From positions 1,364,001 through 1,428,000 of the forward strand of contig NC_017096.1 in the NCBI RefSeq assembly GCF_000284335.1: a DNA stretch of 64,000 nt, given 5' to 3'. The first letter of the stretch is position 1, and each line of letters starts with the position of its first letter. Origin of the DNA: Caldisericum exile AZM16c01. GTDB lineage: Bacteria > Caldisericota > Caldisericia > Caldisericales > Caldisericaceae. Made by a program: the position numbers and the translations under genes. This document shows, piece by piece, positions 24,709 through 34,063 of this stretch. Under the pieces are notes generated by a model. That model had not been told where the DNA came from. It worked only from the letters and a program-made list of their open reading frames with translations, and did no database searches.

Positions 24709-25069
24709 TTTTCCTTATGCTCCTGCTTGCCCTTATGTTAACTCCCGTTCCAAGGGCATTCTCAAGAATTATATCATCCATCTTTACGGGTGCATCAACT
24801 TCTATTTTTCTTAGTTCGTCCATAAGCTTGAATATGAGATTTTTTGGAAATGGAGCATCTGTATAAACAGGTAGAAGCGGATGAACACCATTTTTAATTT
24901 TAACAGTTGTTGCAACCTTGCGCCTTGGGTCTTTGACTTCCTGCTTTGCAAAGTCAATTCCTATATTGCACTGATTTCCTTCAACCTTTTCGACTTCTCC
25001 ATTTTCGATATACACTGTAAGAGAGCACCCAACAGGACAACCTAGACAGGTGAATTTCCTTGTTTCCAT
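24701..25069 (-). CDS. DUF1667 cysteine-rich protein of glycerol-3-phosphate oxidation
   Basis: 122 aa. The N-terminal CLGCPVGCSL cluster with further Cys near residue 34 (GNQCNIG) suggests an iron-sulfur or zinc site. DUF1667 proteins sit next to glpK, a GlpA-like flavoprotein and an FAD/NAD oxidoreductase in Thermotogales and Clostridia, as here, and probably form an electron-transfer subunit of that dehydrogenase (inference). ATG 25069 with GGAGG just upstream is preferred over an in-frame start at 25093 inside the previous gene. It begins 1 nt after the oxidoreductase stop. Confidence 0.82.
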   Translation of the reverse strand: METRKFTCLGCPVGCSLTVYIENGEVEKVEGNQCNIGIDFAKQEVKDPRRKVATTVKIKNGVHPLLPVYTDAPFPKNLIFKLMDELRKIEVDAPVKMDDIILENALGTGVNIRASRSIRKNE

Positions 25070-25070
25070 A

Positions 25071-26345
25071 CTAACCTCCAAACCTTTCAACACTTACGAT
25101 AAGTTCTTTTGTCTTTCTTACATCATCGTAAGCCTTTTGAGGAATGGTAAGTGTTACCATTTCGGCAGGTCTCACATAACGCTCAAGTTTTCTTGTAATA
25201 AGATTTTGTCCATCACTTACTTCTACCCAAACCTTCTCCTCTATTGGCTTTACGACCCTCATCATGAGTTTTACAGGACCATTTATAAGAGCATCTCTTT
25301 TAATGTATTGAGGCACAATGTGATGAATGTTGTTTCCTGGAACAAGTTTTACAAAATCACCCTTTTCTTTAACAACTTTTACGTATCTTGCCGCACCTTT
25401 CCCGGCTGTAATTCCTGCATCCGTCACCCAATCGACGAGGTCAAAAATATGAACGACATTACCTGCAGCAAAGATCCCTGGAACTGAAGTCTGCATCTCC
25501 TCGTCAACAAAGGGGCCCTGAATTAAAGGATCTATCTTAACACCAACTTTCTTTGAAAGTTCGTTTTCAGGAATAAGCCCAACAGACAAAAGCAATGTGT
25601 CTGCGGGGATAATTTCTTCTGTTCCTTTAATGGGATTAAAGTGCTCATCAACCTGAACTGATTCAATTGCTTCAACTCTATTTTTCCCTAAAATACGATT
25701 CACAGTATGACTTAATTGAAGCGGTATATTAAAATCTTGAAGGCACTGCACATAATTTCTTGTAAGACCGGTAAGATGTGGCATTATTTCAAGCACTCTT
25801 TCTACTTTTGCTCCTTCGAGTGTAAGCCTTCGAGCCATAATCATTCCGATGTCGCCTGAACCAAGAATAACAAATCTCTTCCCTGGCATAAAACCTTCAA
25901 TATTTACAAAGCGCTGCGCTGTTCCTGCGGTATAAACGCCTACAGGTCTAAAACCTGGTATTCTAATCTGGGCACGAGTTCTTTCTCTTGCACCCATTGC
26001 AAGTATGATAGAGGTTGCTTCAATTTCTTTAAAACCGAACCACTTGCTTGTGACATAAACTTTCTTTGATGGCGTTATATCAAGAACCATTGAGTCAAGC
26101 AAAAATTCTACACCTACCGATTCTGCCTCGTTAATAAACCTTTCAGCATATGCTGGACCTGGTAAATCTTCCTTGAATATTTCAACACCAAAACCATTAT
26201 GAATGCACTGATTTAAAATACCTCCAGGTTCTTTATCTCTATCTATGATGAGAACTGATTCAGCGCCTTCTTTTTTTGCAGAGATCGCCGCAGCAAGCCC
26301 ACCAGGACCAGCACCTATAACAACAACATCGTATCTCTCCTTCAT
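25071..26345 (-). CDS. FAD/NAD-dependent oxidoreductase of glycerol-3-phosphate operon
   Basis: 424 aa. N-terminal FAD motif VVIGAGPGGLAAAISAKKEG, second dinucleotide motif ILGSGDIGMIMARRL at about residues 155-170, and a C-terminal FAD motif VPGIFAAGNVVHIFDLVD. It has the pyridine-nucleotide-disulfide-oxidoreductase fold without a redox-active CxxxxC pair. Between the GlpA-like protein and DUF1667, it likely hands electrons from G3P oxidation to NAD or ferredoxin. The order matches the conserved Thermotoga-type cluster I know. Confidence 0.85.
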   Translation of the reverse strand: MKERYDVVVIGAGPGGLAAAISAKKEGAESVLIIDRDKEPGGILNQCIHNGFGVEIFKEDLPGPAYAERFINEAESVGVEFLLDSMVLDITPSKKVYVTSKWFGFKEIEATSIILAMGARERTRAQIRIPGFRPVGVYTAGTAQRFVNIEGFMPGKRFVILGSGDIGMIMARRLTLEGAKVERVLEIMPHLTGLTRNYVQCLQDFNIPLQLSHTVNRILGKNRVEAIESVQVDEHFNPIKGTEEIIPADTLLLSVGLIPENELSKKVGVKIDPLIQGPFVDEEMQTSVPGIFAAGNVVHIFDLVDWVTDAGITAGKGAARYVKVVKEKGDFVKLVPGNNIHHIVPQYIKRDALINGPVKLMMRVVKPIEEKVWVEVSDGQNLITRKLERYVRPAEMVTLTIPQKAYDDVRKTKELIVSVERFGG

Positions 26346-26346
26346 C

Positions 26347-27825
26347 TTACACCTCTTTGGTCTTTCTTAGAAGAAAATAAGAATCATCACCTTTTTTAGT
26401 AACTTCAAGAGGCGAAATACCAAGTTCTTTAGAAAGAATTTCAACAACCCTTGGGGTATCAAATGCGCCTTGGCATCTACCTGTACCAAGCCACGTCCTG
26501 CGCTTAATTGCATCATATGTCCTTGCAGGGACTGGCGCATGGATTTCATCAAGAATTTCTCCCTCGGTAACATATTCGCAACGGCAAATAATTCTTCCGT
26601 AGGAAGGATTTTTACTAACGAGTTTTGCTCTCTCCTCATTACTCATATCTTTAAAACGGGGTCTTGGTGATCTAATGGGATTAAAGTCCTTTTTCTCCTT
26701 TAATTTAAGCCCGGAATCCTTCAAAAGCTCAATAACTCTTTCCGCAATAGCAGGAGAAGATGCAAGACCAGGCGATTCAATACCTGCAACATTAACAAGC
26801 CCTATATCTTTATTAACTTCTATAAGGAAATCATGGTGGTAATCGATATTTGGGTTCGGAGTCCTTGCGTTTCCTGTTGCTCGCAAACCTGCAAAGATTG
26901 CAATAACGTGCTTCATGCTATTTGCAATTTGCGGAACAAGTTTTGATGCTCCTTTAAAGACCTCATCAAGTCCTTCAACCGTGTTTGAGGTGTCTTCTTT
27001 ATCAGGAACTTCATGCGAATTTGGACCTATTATTGTATTTCCATGAACGGTTGTCGTAACCATTATGCCTTTGCTTATTTCAGTTGGCACTGGGAAGAGG
27101 ACCTCTGAAATAGCAAATTCATTTCTATCAAAAATATAATACTCACCTTTTCTTGGTGTAATCTTGAATTCTGGATGCAAATTTGCCTTGTGCATAACGG
27201 TATCTGCATAGAGACCAGCTGCATTAATTACCCAAGAACAAAGAAAATCCCCTTTGTTTGTTTTGATACCAACAATACGCTTCCCATCAAAAATAAAATC
27301 CTCAAAAGAAGTTTCAAGGAAAAGTTTAACACCATTAACGACTGCATTTTCCATTGGCGCAAGCGCTGCTTGAAAGGGATCAATAATACCTCCAGTTGAT
27401 GCAAACATTGCACCACCTACATCCTTATTAATGTAGGGAAGTCTTGACAAAACCTCATCTCTACCCAATATTTCAAGGCCTATAACACCGTTTAGCTTTC
27501 CTCTATTATAAAGTTCCTCAAGTTTGTTAAATTCATTGCTATCTATTGCAACAACATAATCACCAGTTCTTTTAAAAGGGATACCAAGCTCAAAAGCAAG
27601 TTGATCCCAGAGTTTATTACCCCTTACGTTTAATTCTGCTTTTAGGGTCCCAGGCAGAGGATCATATCCTGCATGAATAATGGCAGTGTTTGCAGCAGTT
27701 GTTCCCATACACACATCTGACTCTTTTTCAATCACCGCAACATTCAATTCATACCTTGAAAGTGTCCTTGCAATCATTGCACCGACAACACCTGCGCCAA
27801 TTACAATAACATCAAACTTTTCCAT
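26347..27825 (-). CDS. FAD-dependent glycerol-3-phosphate dehydrogenase (GlpA-like) with BFD-type domain
   Basis: 492 aa. Residues 1-360 form a DAO-fold oxidoreductase (VIVIGAGVVGAMIARTLSRY, NTAIIHAGYDP, NAAGLYAD). The C terminus from about 405 carries a BFD-like [2Fe-2S] domain with ICRCE and GRCQGAFD. It oxidises sn-glycerol 3-phosphate to dihydroxyacetone phosphate. ATG 27825 with GGAGG upstream is chosen over a start at 27846 overlapping glpK. The gene follows glpK by 17 nt, which fixes its pathway. Confidence 0.88.
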   Translation of the reverse strand: MEKFDVIVIGAGVVGAMIARTLSRYELNVAVIEKESDVCMGTTAANTAIIHAGYDPLPGTLKAELNVRGNKLWDQLAFELGIPFKRTGDYVVAIDSNEFNKLEELYNRGKLNGVIGLEILGRDEVLSRLPYINKDVGGAMFASTGGIIDPFQAALAPMENAVVNGVKLFLETSFEDFIFDGKRIVGIKTNKGDFLCSWVINAAGLYADTVMHKANLHPEFKITPRKGEYYIFDRNEFAISEVLFPVPTEISKGIMVTTTVHGNTIIGPNSHEVPDKEDTSNTVEGLDEVFKGASKLVPQIANSMKHVIAIFAGLRATGNARTPNPNIDYHHDFLIEVNKDIGLVNVAGIESPGLASSPAIAERVIELLKDSGLKLKEKKDFNPIRSPRPRFKDMSNEERAKLVSKNPSYGRIICRCEYVTEGEILDEIHAPVPARTYDAIKRRTWLGTGRCQGAFDTPRVVEILSKELGISPLEVTKKGDDSYFLLRKTKEV

Positions 27826-27842
27826 GATACCTCCACAATAAC

Positions 27843-29357
27843 TCATTCGTCTGCAAGATTTAAAGATTTTTCAATTGCCCTAAGCCATCTTTTGTATAAA
27901 TTATTTCTTGTATTTTCATCCATATTAGGTGTCCAAATCTTATCAACTGCCCAATTCTTTCTGAGTTCTTCCTCTGAAGTAAAGAGTTTTACGGCAAGCC
28001 CTGCTACATAGGAAGCACCAAGTGCAGTTGTTTCAATCACCTTTGGTCTTACAACAGGCACGCTAAGGATATCCGACTGGAATTGCATAAGAAGTTCATT
28101 TACAACCATTCCACCATCAACTTTTAACACCTCAAGTTTTATATTTGAGTCATGTTCCATTGCATCTATTACATCTTTTGTTTGAAAGGCAGTTGCTTCA
28201 AGTGCAGCACGTGCAATATGCCCACGGTTTGCATACCTTGTTAAACCTATTATAACGCCCCTTGCATCTGTTCTCCAGTAAGGCGCAAAAAGGCCAGAAA
28301 ATGCTGGCACAAAATAAACACCACCGTTATCAGGCACACTTCTTGCAAGTTCCTCGATGTCGCTTGATTTATTTATAATTTTGAGATTATCTCTCAGCCA
28401 TTGAACGAGCGCTCCAGTAATTGCAATCGAACCTTCAAGTGCATAGTAAGGTGGATTTTTTCCAAATTTGTATGCAACAGTTGTAAGAAGACCACTTCTA
28501 CTTCTAACAAGATTACTTCCCGTATTTAAAAGCAAAAAACAACCTGTTCCGTAGGTATTTTTTGCCTCACCTACAGCAAAACACGTTTGCCCAACAAGTG
28601 CAGCCTGTTGATCGCCAAGCGCCCCACCAATTGGAATTTCGCAGTTTAAAAAATCAAGTTTTGTAAAGCCGTAGAGATTGGGGTCAGATGATGGACGAAT
28701 TTCAGGAAGCATACCTAAAGGAATATCAAGAATTTTTAAAATTTCTTCATCCCATTCAAGTTTTTCGATATTTAATAGCATCGTCCTTGAAGCATTTGTG
28801 ACATCAGTTATATGTTTTCCGCCGTTTGGTCCGCCTGTAAGGAGCCATATAAGATACGTATCAATGGTGCCAAAAAGTGCGTTTCCTTTGTTTGCTTCTT
28901 CTTTTACGAAAGAAACATTTTCCAAAATCCACTTCAACTTCAAAGCCGAAAAATATGTTGAAATTGGAAGTCCGGTCTTTATTCTAAACCAATCATCAAA
29001 ACCATCTTTTATGAGTTTTTCAACACCATCCTTGGTGCGTGTATCCTGCCATACAATTGCATTGTAAAAAGGTTTTCCGGTGTTTTTATCCCAAACTATC
29101 GTTGTTTCTCTTTGGTTTGTTATCCCGATAGATGCAATTTCACAAGGGGAAATGCCCTTGCGCTCTATTACATCACGAATAACAAACTTTGTATTCTCCC
29201 AGATTTCAACTGGGTCGTGTTCAACCCAACCAGGTTTTGGAAAAATCTGTTTGTGCTCAATCTGGCTTTTTTCAACAGGATTTCCAAACCTATCAAAAAT
29301 TATGAAACGTGTGCTTGTAGTTCCCTGATCAATTGCTCCAACAAACTTCTTTTCCAT
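27843..29357 (-). CDS. glpK: glycerol kinase
   Basis: 504 aa, full length. FGGY kinase with N-terminal [15 protein letters not shown], the substrate loop GITNQRETT and a C-terminal [17 protein letters not shown]. It phosphorylates glycerol to sn-glycerol 3-phosphate with ATP in the cytosol. It lies 8 nt after an ABC-transporter ATPase gene and before the G3P dehydrogenase genes, so import, phosphorylation and oxidation are encoded in series. No glycerol facilitator gene is seen. Confidence 0.96.
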   Translation of the reverse strand: MEKKFVGAIDQGTTSTRFIIFDRFGNPVEKSQIEHKQIFPKPGWVEHDPVEIWENTKFVIRDVIERKGISPCEIASIGITNQRETTIVWDKNTGKPFYNAIVWQDTRTKDGVEKLIKDGFDDWFRIKTGLPISTYFSALKLKWILENVSFVKEEANKGNALFGTIDTYLIWLLTGGPNGGKHITDVTNASRTMLLNIEKLEWDEEILKILDIPLGMLPEIRPSSDPNLYGFTKLDFLNCEIPIGGALGDQQAALVGQTCFAVGEAKNTYGTGCFLLLNTGSNLVRSRSGLLTTVAYKFGKNPPYYALEGSIAITGALVQWLRDNLKIINKSSDIEELARSVPDNGGVYFVPAFSGLFAPYWRTDARGVIIGLTRYANRGHIARAALEATAFQTKDVIDAMEHDSNIKLEVLKVDGGMVVNELLMQFQSDILSVPVVRPKVIETTALGASYVAGLAVKLFTSEEELRKNWAVDKIWTPNMDENTRNNLYKRWLRAIEKSLNLADE

Positions 29358-29365
29358 GTATCACC

Positions 29366-30433
29366 TCATGCACTTAGAATAAGCAAGTCTTCTTTTGAGA
29401 AATATATCTTTATTTTATCTCCAATCTCTGGAAGTTCCAAGCTGGGATTGTTAAAGGTATCGCAAGAAACAACTGAATCTCCCAATTTGACCTTTATTCT
29501 CACTATTGCACCCATAAACGTGACCTTTGAAACAGTTCCTTCAAGTGAATTTGTTGAATTTTCGTCAGGAATTATTTTAAAGCGCTCTGGGCGAATTGCA
29601 ACAGTTATAATTTCATGCGCAAATTCTGAAAGAGGACGCCCAATGTCAAACTTTTGACCTGCAACTTCAAGGATGCCTTTATTTTTATCTACAACCTTTG
29701 TGTTAATAAAGTTTAGCGTTCCAACAAATGATGCCACAAAATGAGTTTTAGGGTTATTGTAAATTTCCTGAGGCGTTCCAACTTGCTCAATCATTCCTTT
29801 ATTCATTACAACAACCCTATCTGACATGGTAAGTGCTTCCTCTTGGTCATGGGTAACGTAAATGGTTGTAATATTAAGTTTTTGTTGAATGGCACGAATT
29901 TCACTTCGCAACTCTACCCTAATTTTTGCATCAAGTGCAGATAAAGGCTCATCTAAAAGAAGCACTTCTGGGTATACTGCAAGAGCTCTTGCAAGGGCAA
30001 CCCTCTGCTGTTGTCCACCTGAAAGTTGGTGAGGATAGCGCATTGCAAATTCCTGCATGTGTATGAGGTTAAGCATTTCTTCGACTCGTTTTTTAATTTC
30101 AGTTTCGCTTTTTTTCTTTACCCTGAGCCCAAAGGCAATGTTCTCAAAAACATTCATGTTGGGAAAAAGTGCGTATGATTGGAAAACCATACCAACGTTT
30201 CTTTTATTTGGTGGAAGGTATGTCACATCAACCCCATCTATGAGGATTTTCCCCATAGTTACAGTTTCAAAACCTGCAATCATTCGAAGGGTTGTTGTTT
30301 TTCCGCAGCCAGAAGGCCCAAGTAGAGTTACAAATTCACCTTTTTCAACGCTTAAATTAAAGTCAATAACAGCAGGAATAGGATTTTCTCTTCCATAATA
30401 CTTTTTGACGTTTATAAGGTCAACAAATCCCAT
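29366..30433 (-). CDS. ABC transporter ATPase (UgpC/PotA type)
   Basis: 355 aa. Walker A GPSGCGKTTT, signature LSGGQQQRVALARAL, Walker B VLLLDEPLSALD, then a C-terminal TOBE-type regulatory domain (about 240-355). Energises the importer whose binding protein and permeases lie upstream in the same operon. In the family this class serves polyamines, Fe(III), sugars or glycerol phosphates. Linkage to glpK suggests glycerol or a glycerol derivative as cargo (inference). Confidence 0.88.
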   Translation of the reverse strand: MGFVDLINVKKYYGRENPIPAVIDFNLSVEKGEFVTLLGPSGCGKTTTLRMIAGFETVTMGKILIDGVDVTYLPPNKRNVGMVFQSYALFPNMNVFENIAFGLRVKKKSETEIKKRVEEMLNLIHMQEFAMRYPHQLSGGQQQRVALARALAVYPEVLLLDEPLSALDAKIRVELRSEIRAIQQKLNITTIYVTHDQEEALTMSDRVVVMNKGMIEQVGTPQEIYNNPKTHFVASFVGTLNFINTKVVDKNKGILEVAGQKFDIGRPLSEFAHEIITVAIRPERFKIIPDENSTNSLEGTVSKVTFMGAIVRIKVKLGDSVVSCDTFNNPSLELPEIGDKIKIYFSKEDLLILSA

Positions 30434-30445
30434 ATTTTTCCTCCA

Positions 30446-31240
30446 TTAGTGTATTCCTCCAATTTGCTCTTGTTTAACAAATGAAGTTCTTCCAACCCAC
30501 TGAATTATTCCCATTGCAGCCCAAGTAAGTGCAAATGACATAATAGCAAGTGCAGCAGGTTCGTATGCTCTATTTTGTCCCAAAAGTGCCATATATGGCC
30601 CAAAGGCAGGCCATGCAAGCATCGATGCCATCGTAAGTTCACCAATAACAATTGCGAATGTCAAAAAGGTACCACTTATTAAGGCACTCTTTAGATTTGG
30701 CAATATTACTTTGATAAGAATCGTAGTCCATCCTGCACCAAGGCTTTCTGCAGCTTCAGTGAGGCGTTCAACATCCATTGCCATAAGTCCATTATCAACA
30801 GAACGGTAAATATATGGAAGCGCTAACACAACATAACCCATAACAAGGAGAAGCGGAGTTGTTGTAAGTTGAATTGGCGGCTTGCTATAAAGCCTTATAA
30901 GACCAAACACAAGGACAATTGGAGGAACAACAAAAGGCAATTGCGTGATAAACTCAATAACAGGACGCAGATGCTTAAGCCTTAGATGCACAAAGAACGC
31001 TGTTGGAACAATTATTAAAAGCCCAAAGATAATCGTCAAAACTGACATTTCAAGAGAAAATGTAAAGGTTTTGTAAAACTGCGGATCTTTCAGTACGGAC
31101 TGATACGCTGCAAAACTCAAAACCCCTTTTTTCATCTTCAAAGAAAACAAGAACGTCGAAAAAAGAGGAAGAAGGAAATAAAGTGCACCTATAAATATCC
31201 AAAACCATCCCCAAAACCTACTTTTCTTCATTTTAACCAC
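30446..31240 (-). CDS. ABC transporter permease (PotC-like)
   Basis: 264-aa integral membrane protein with about six helices and the BPD_transp_1 EAA-type loop TEAAESLGAGWTTILIKVILP at about residues 158-178. It partners the permease encoded upstream (13-nt gene overlap) to form the translocation channel. The ATPase gene starts 12 nt after its stop. Confidence 0.88.
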   Translation of the reverse strand: MVKMKKSRFWGWFWIFIGALYFLLPLFSTFLFSLKMKKGVLSFAAYQSVLKDPQFYKTFTFSLEMSVLTIIFGLLIIVPTAFFVHLRLKHLRPVIEFITQLPFVVPPIVLVFGLIRLYSKPPIQLTTTPLLLVMGYVVLALPYIYRSVDNGLMAMDVERLTEAAESLGAGWTTILIKVILPNLKSALISGTFLTFAIVIGELTMASMLAWPAFGPYMALLGQNRAYEPAALAIMSFALTWAAMGIIQWVGRTSFVKQEQIGGIH

Positions 31241-32124
31241 CTTGCAGTTTTACTCTGCAAATAGTTATAACTTAGAATTGTGACACCCATAATGACAATC
31301 ATACCTAAGGCAAGTGCGTATCCAAGTCCAACATTATGCAAAATATCACCTCGAATTTCTGCACCAATGATAATCGGCACAAGATTCAAAAACCCTCCCG
31401 TCAATGCATAAGCAGTTGCATAGGCACCAAAAGCATTTCCAAAAAGAAGCACCGTATTCGCTAAAATTGTAGGAAGAAGAATTGGAAGTCCTATGTGAAA
31501 CCAGTATTGGATATTTGTTGCACCTAAATTTTCTGCACCTTCTCTCCATTCCTTCTTCATTCCTTCAAGAGCAGGTGTCATAAGAAGAACCATTAGAGGT
31601 ATTTGAAAGTAGATATATGTAAGACATAAACCCCAAAAACTATAAAGATTAAATCCAAAATCATAAATACTGATATGAAAAATTTGTTGTATTAATGTTG
31701 TGATAAGACCAACTCTTCCAAGCGTTGAGATAAAAGCAAAGGCAAGCGGCACCCCTGCAAAATTTGAAGCAACACCACTAAACGTATTTAAATATGATTT
31801 AACCCAAGAAGGAAGATTTCCAAAAGTGGAAGCGTAGGCAAGCATAAAACCGATAAATGCACCAATAATTGCCGTAAAAAGGCTAACCCTAATGCTTAAA
31901 AGGTATGCACCCATTATGTATGGCGTAAAAAGATCTTTAATGTTTTGCAAGGTAAATTTACCTGCCGAGTCCTGAAAAGCAGAGATAAATATGGAAATTG
32001 TCGGAAGTATTAAAAATGCAACAACAAAAATAATAAAAGGAAGAAGAAAGAGAAAACTACTAATTAATGGAAATGAAGGACGGGGCTTTTCCCCGCCCTC
32101 TTTTGTATGTTCCTGTTGCACCAT
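31228..32124 (-). CDS. ABC transporter permease (PotB-like)
   Basis: 298 aa. A charged N-terminal tail (~20 residues) is followed by about six membrane helices and the EAA loop WREGAENLGATNIQYWFHIG near residue 193. It starts 1 nt after the binding-protein stop and is the first of two permeases in the importer. Confidence 0.88.
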   Translation of the reverse strand: MVQQEHTKEGGEKPRPSFPLISSFLFLLPFIIFVVAFLILPTISIFISAFQDSAGKFTLQNIKDLFTPYIMGAYLLSIRVSLFTAIIGAFIGFMLAYASTFGNLPSWVKSYLNTFSGVASNFAGVPLAFAFISTLGRVGLITTLIQQIFHISIYDFGFNLYSFWGLCLTYIYFQIPLMVLLMTPALEGMKKEWREGAENLGATNIQYWFHIGLPILLPTILANTVLLFGNAFGAYATAYALTGGFLNLVPIIIGAEIRGDILHNVGLGYALALGMIVIMGVTILSYNYLQSKTARWLK

Positions 32125-32125
32125 T

Positions 32126-33268
32126 TCACTTTACATTGACATTTACAACTTTATCCCAGTTGTTTGCAATGTCCTGCTTTGCTTTAGTGATTTGGTCAAT
32201 TGTTGGGAAGATTGCCTTTGCGTAAAGTTCTGCTGGTGGTAATTTCTTTGCAAGATCTTCAGGAATTACATTCCTCTTTGCAAGGTCATTATATCTAATT
32301 GGGTGCACATAGCCTTTAAGATAAAGGAGTTGTCCTTCATCTGAGTAGAGGAACTCCATCCAGAGCTTCGCTGCGTTTGGATGTGGTGCATAAGCACTTA
32401 TTGCCTGAACATAAACGCCTGCAACAACAGAACTCTTTGGTATTACAACTGATATTTCAGGGTTACCATTAAAATTGTCCCTATCAGTAAGTGCAAGGTA
32501 ATCCCACATCATTGCAATCGGTGTTTCCCCACTTGCAATTGTTCCAGGCTTTGCAATAACCGGCACAAAATTGCCAAGTTTGTTTAGTTGAGCAAAATAT
32601 TGAAGTCCAGGCATGACATTGTCAAATGAGCCGCCGTTTGATAATGCTGCTGCAGCAACTGCCATTGCAGCCATTGCCGAAGTTCTTGGATCCCCACCGA
32701 GTGCAACCTTGCCCTTATACTCTGGTTTCAAGAGATCTGACCAGTCCTGAGGAATATCTTTAATAACACTTGAATTCACTTCAAATGCCAAAACCCCATA
32801 GTAATCTCCATACCAGTATCCATCAGGGTCTTTTACATCGTTTGGTATTGTATCCCATGTTTGCACTTTGTATGGCTGAATAAGACCTTGATCTTTCGCA
32901 GTAGGCCCCCATGCTAAGCCAACATCTATTACATCAGGTGCCTGAGGTCCTGTGCTACCTTTATTTGCCTTAATTGCCTCAATTTCATCGCCAGAGCCCG
33001 CATTTGGATCAAGTTCATTAACCTTTATTCCATACTTTTTAGAGAATGTTGAAATAATTTCCCCATAGTTTGCCCAGTCATGTGGAAGAGCAATAACTGT
33101 AAGTTCGCCTTCTTTCTGTGCCGCTTTAATGAGATTGTCAAGATACGCATTGCCAGTTCCTGTTTGCACCATTGTAGTTTTCTTTGCACAACCAGTTAAC
33201 CCAAAGGACGCAAAGAATACAATAAGAAGCATTACTACAGCAAACTTTGACATAAGCGTCTTCTTCAT
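32126..33268 (-). CDS. ABC transporter substrate-binding lipoprotein (PotD/AfuA-like)
   Basis: 380 aa. The lipoprotein signal ends in LTGC (Cys27), followed by a Lys/Thr tether and a family-1-type solute-binding fold. Typical segments are ELTVIALPHDWANYGEII near the N terminus and a late SDEGQLLYLKGYVHPIR. It captures substrate outside the membrane for the PotB/PotC-like permeases. The family covers spermidine, iron, thiamine, phosphonates and glycerol phosphates. glpK downstream favours glycerol-type ligands but does not prove it. It is the first gene of a nine-gene minus-strand operon, with AAAGGAG before ATG. Confidence 0.85.
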   Translation of the reverse strand: MKKTLMSKFAVVMLLIVFFASFGLTGCAKKTTMVQTGTGNAYLDNLIKAAQKEGELTVIALPHDWANYGEIISTFSKKYGIKVNELDPNAGSGDEIEAIKANKGSTGPQAPDVIDVGLAWGPTAKDQGLIQPYKVQTWDTIPNDVKDPDGYWYGDYYGVLAFEVNSSVIKDIPQDWSDLLKPEYKGKVALGGDPRTSAMAAMAVAAAALSNGGSFDNVMPGLQYFAQLNKLGNFVPVIAKPGTIASGETPIAMMWDYLALTDRDNFNGNPEISVVIPKSSVVAGVYVQAISAYAPHPNAAKLWMEFLYSDEGQLLYLKGYVHPIRYNDLAKRNVIPEDLAKKLPPAELYAKAIFPTIDQITKAKQDIANNWDKVVNVNVK

Positions 33269-33439
33269 ACCTACTCTCCTTTCTGAGTTTTTTGAACTCT
33301 CTACATTTTACCCAAAACAGAGCGTAATAAAAATACAAAAATAGAAATATCTTTAAAATTTAATAATTCAACATTTAATGATTCAAACACACGCATACAA
33401 ATAGAATAATTTCTGCGTGCAATTGTTAACATATAATCT

Positions 33440-34063
33440 CTACCATTTGAGCGGGGTTTCAGGTTCTTTATTTTTTATGAGTCTATCTATATTCTCGCGC
33501 ATTGCAACAAGCATAAATAGAGCACCAATGAGTGCAAAAACTGCATAACTTATAGGAAATGCATTTGGTTTAATTATCGTTGAAAAAAGAAATACAGCAA
33601 TTGTCAAAAGCCAAGAGAAAATGATATTTGAAAGACTCATCCTTCGTGTTATAAGAAGGATAATGGGGAGTGCAGGAAAGAACAGGATGAAATAGTGCAG
33701 TCCTATAAGTCCTGAAATTGCTCCGTAATAGGCTGAGGCACCCTTGCCACCTCTAAAGTGGAGGAAAATGGGGAACACCTGCCCAACCATCGGAAGAAGT
33801 GCAACAAGTATAACAAGCCATTCGTTTGAAAGTGTAACTCTTGCAAGATATGCAGGTAGAAGCCCTTTCGAAAAATCAAGTAATGCCGATACTGTTGCCC
33901 AGCGCCAACCTAGTGCTCGCGACACATTCGTTGAAGATGCGGAGTGAGAGCCAATTTGGAGCACATCAACCTTATTAATTTTCCCAATGATATAGCCAAA
34001 AGGAATTGAACCCAGAAGGTATGCAAATATTGTAAGCAAAATAAATTTAAGCGTTTCGCTCAT
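33440..34063 (-). CDS. plsY: PlsY-like glycerol-3-phosphate acyltransferase
   Basis: 207-aa membrane protein. GSIPFGYIIGKI in the first helix, GSHSASSTNVSR in place of the GSGNxGATN loop, FSKGLLPAYLA, HFRGGKGASAYYG (motif 2) and RENIDRLIKNKEPE (motif 3, canonical). It transfers an acyl group from acyl phosphate to glycerol 3-phosphate. Motifs 2 and 3 are better kept than in the copy at 17848, so this is the likelier housekeeping PlsY despite the odd loop. It overlaps the upstream gene by 17 nt. Confidence 0.82.
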   Translation of the reverse strand: MSETLKFILLTIFAYLLGSIPFGYIIGKINKVDVLQIGSHSASSTNVSRALGWRWATVSALLDFSKGLLPAYLARVTLSNEWLVILVALLPMVGQVFPIFLHFRGGKGASAYYGAISGLIGLHYFILFFPALPIILLITRRMSLSNIIFSWLLTIAVFLFSTIIKPNAFPISYAVFALIGALFMLVAMRENIDRLIKNKEPETPLKW

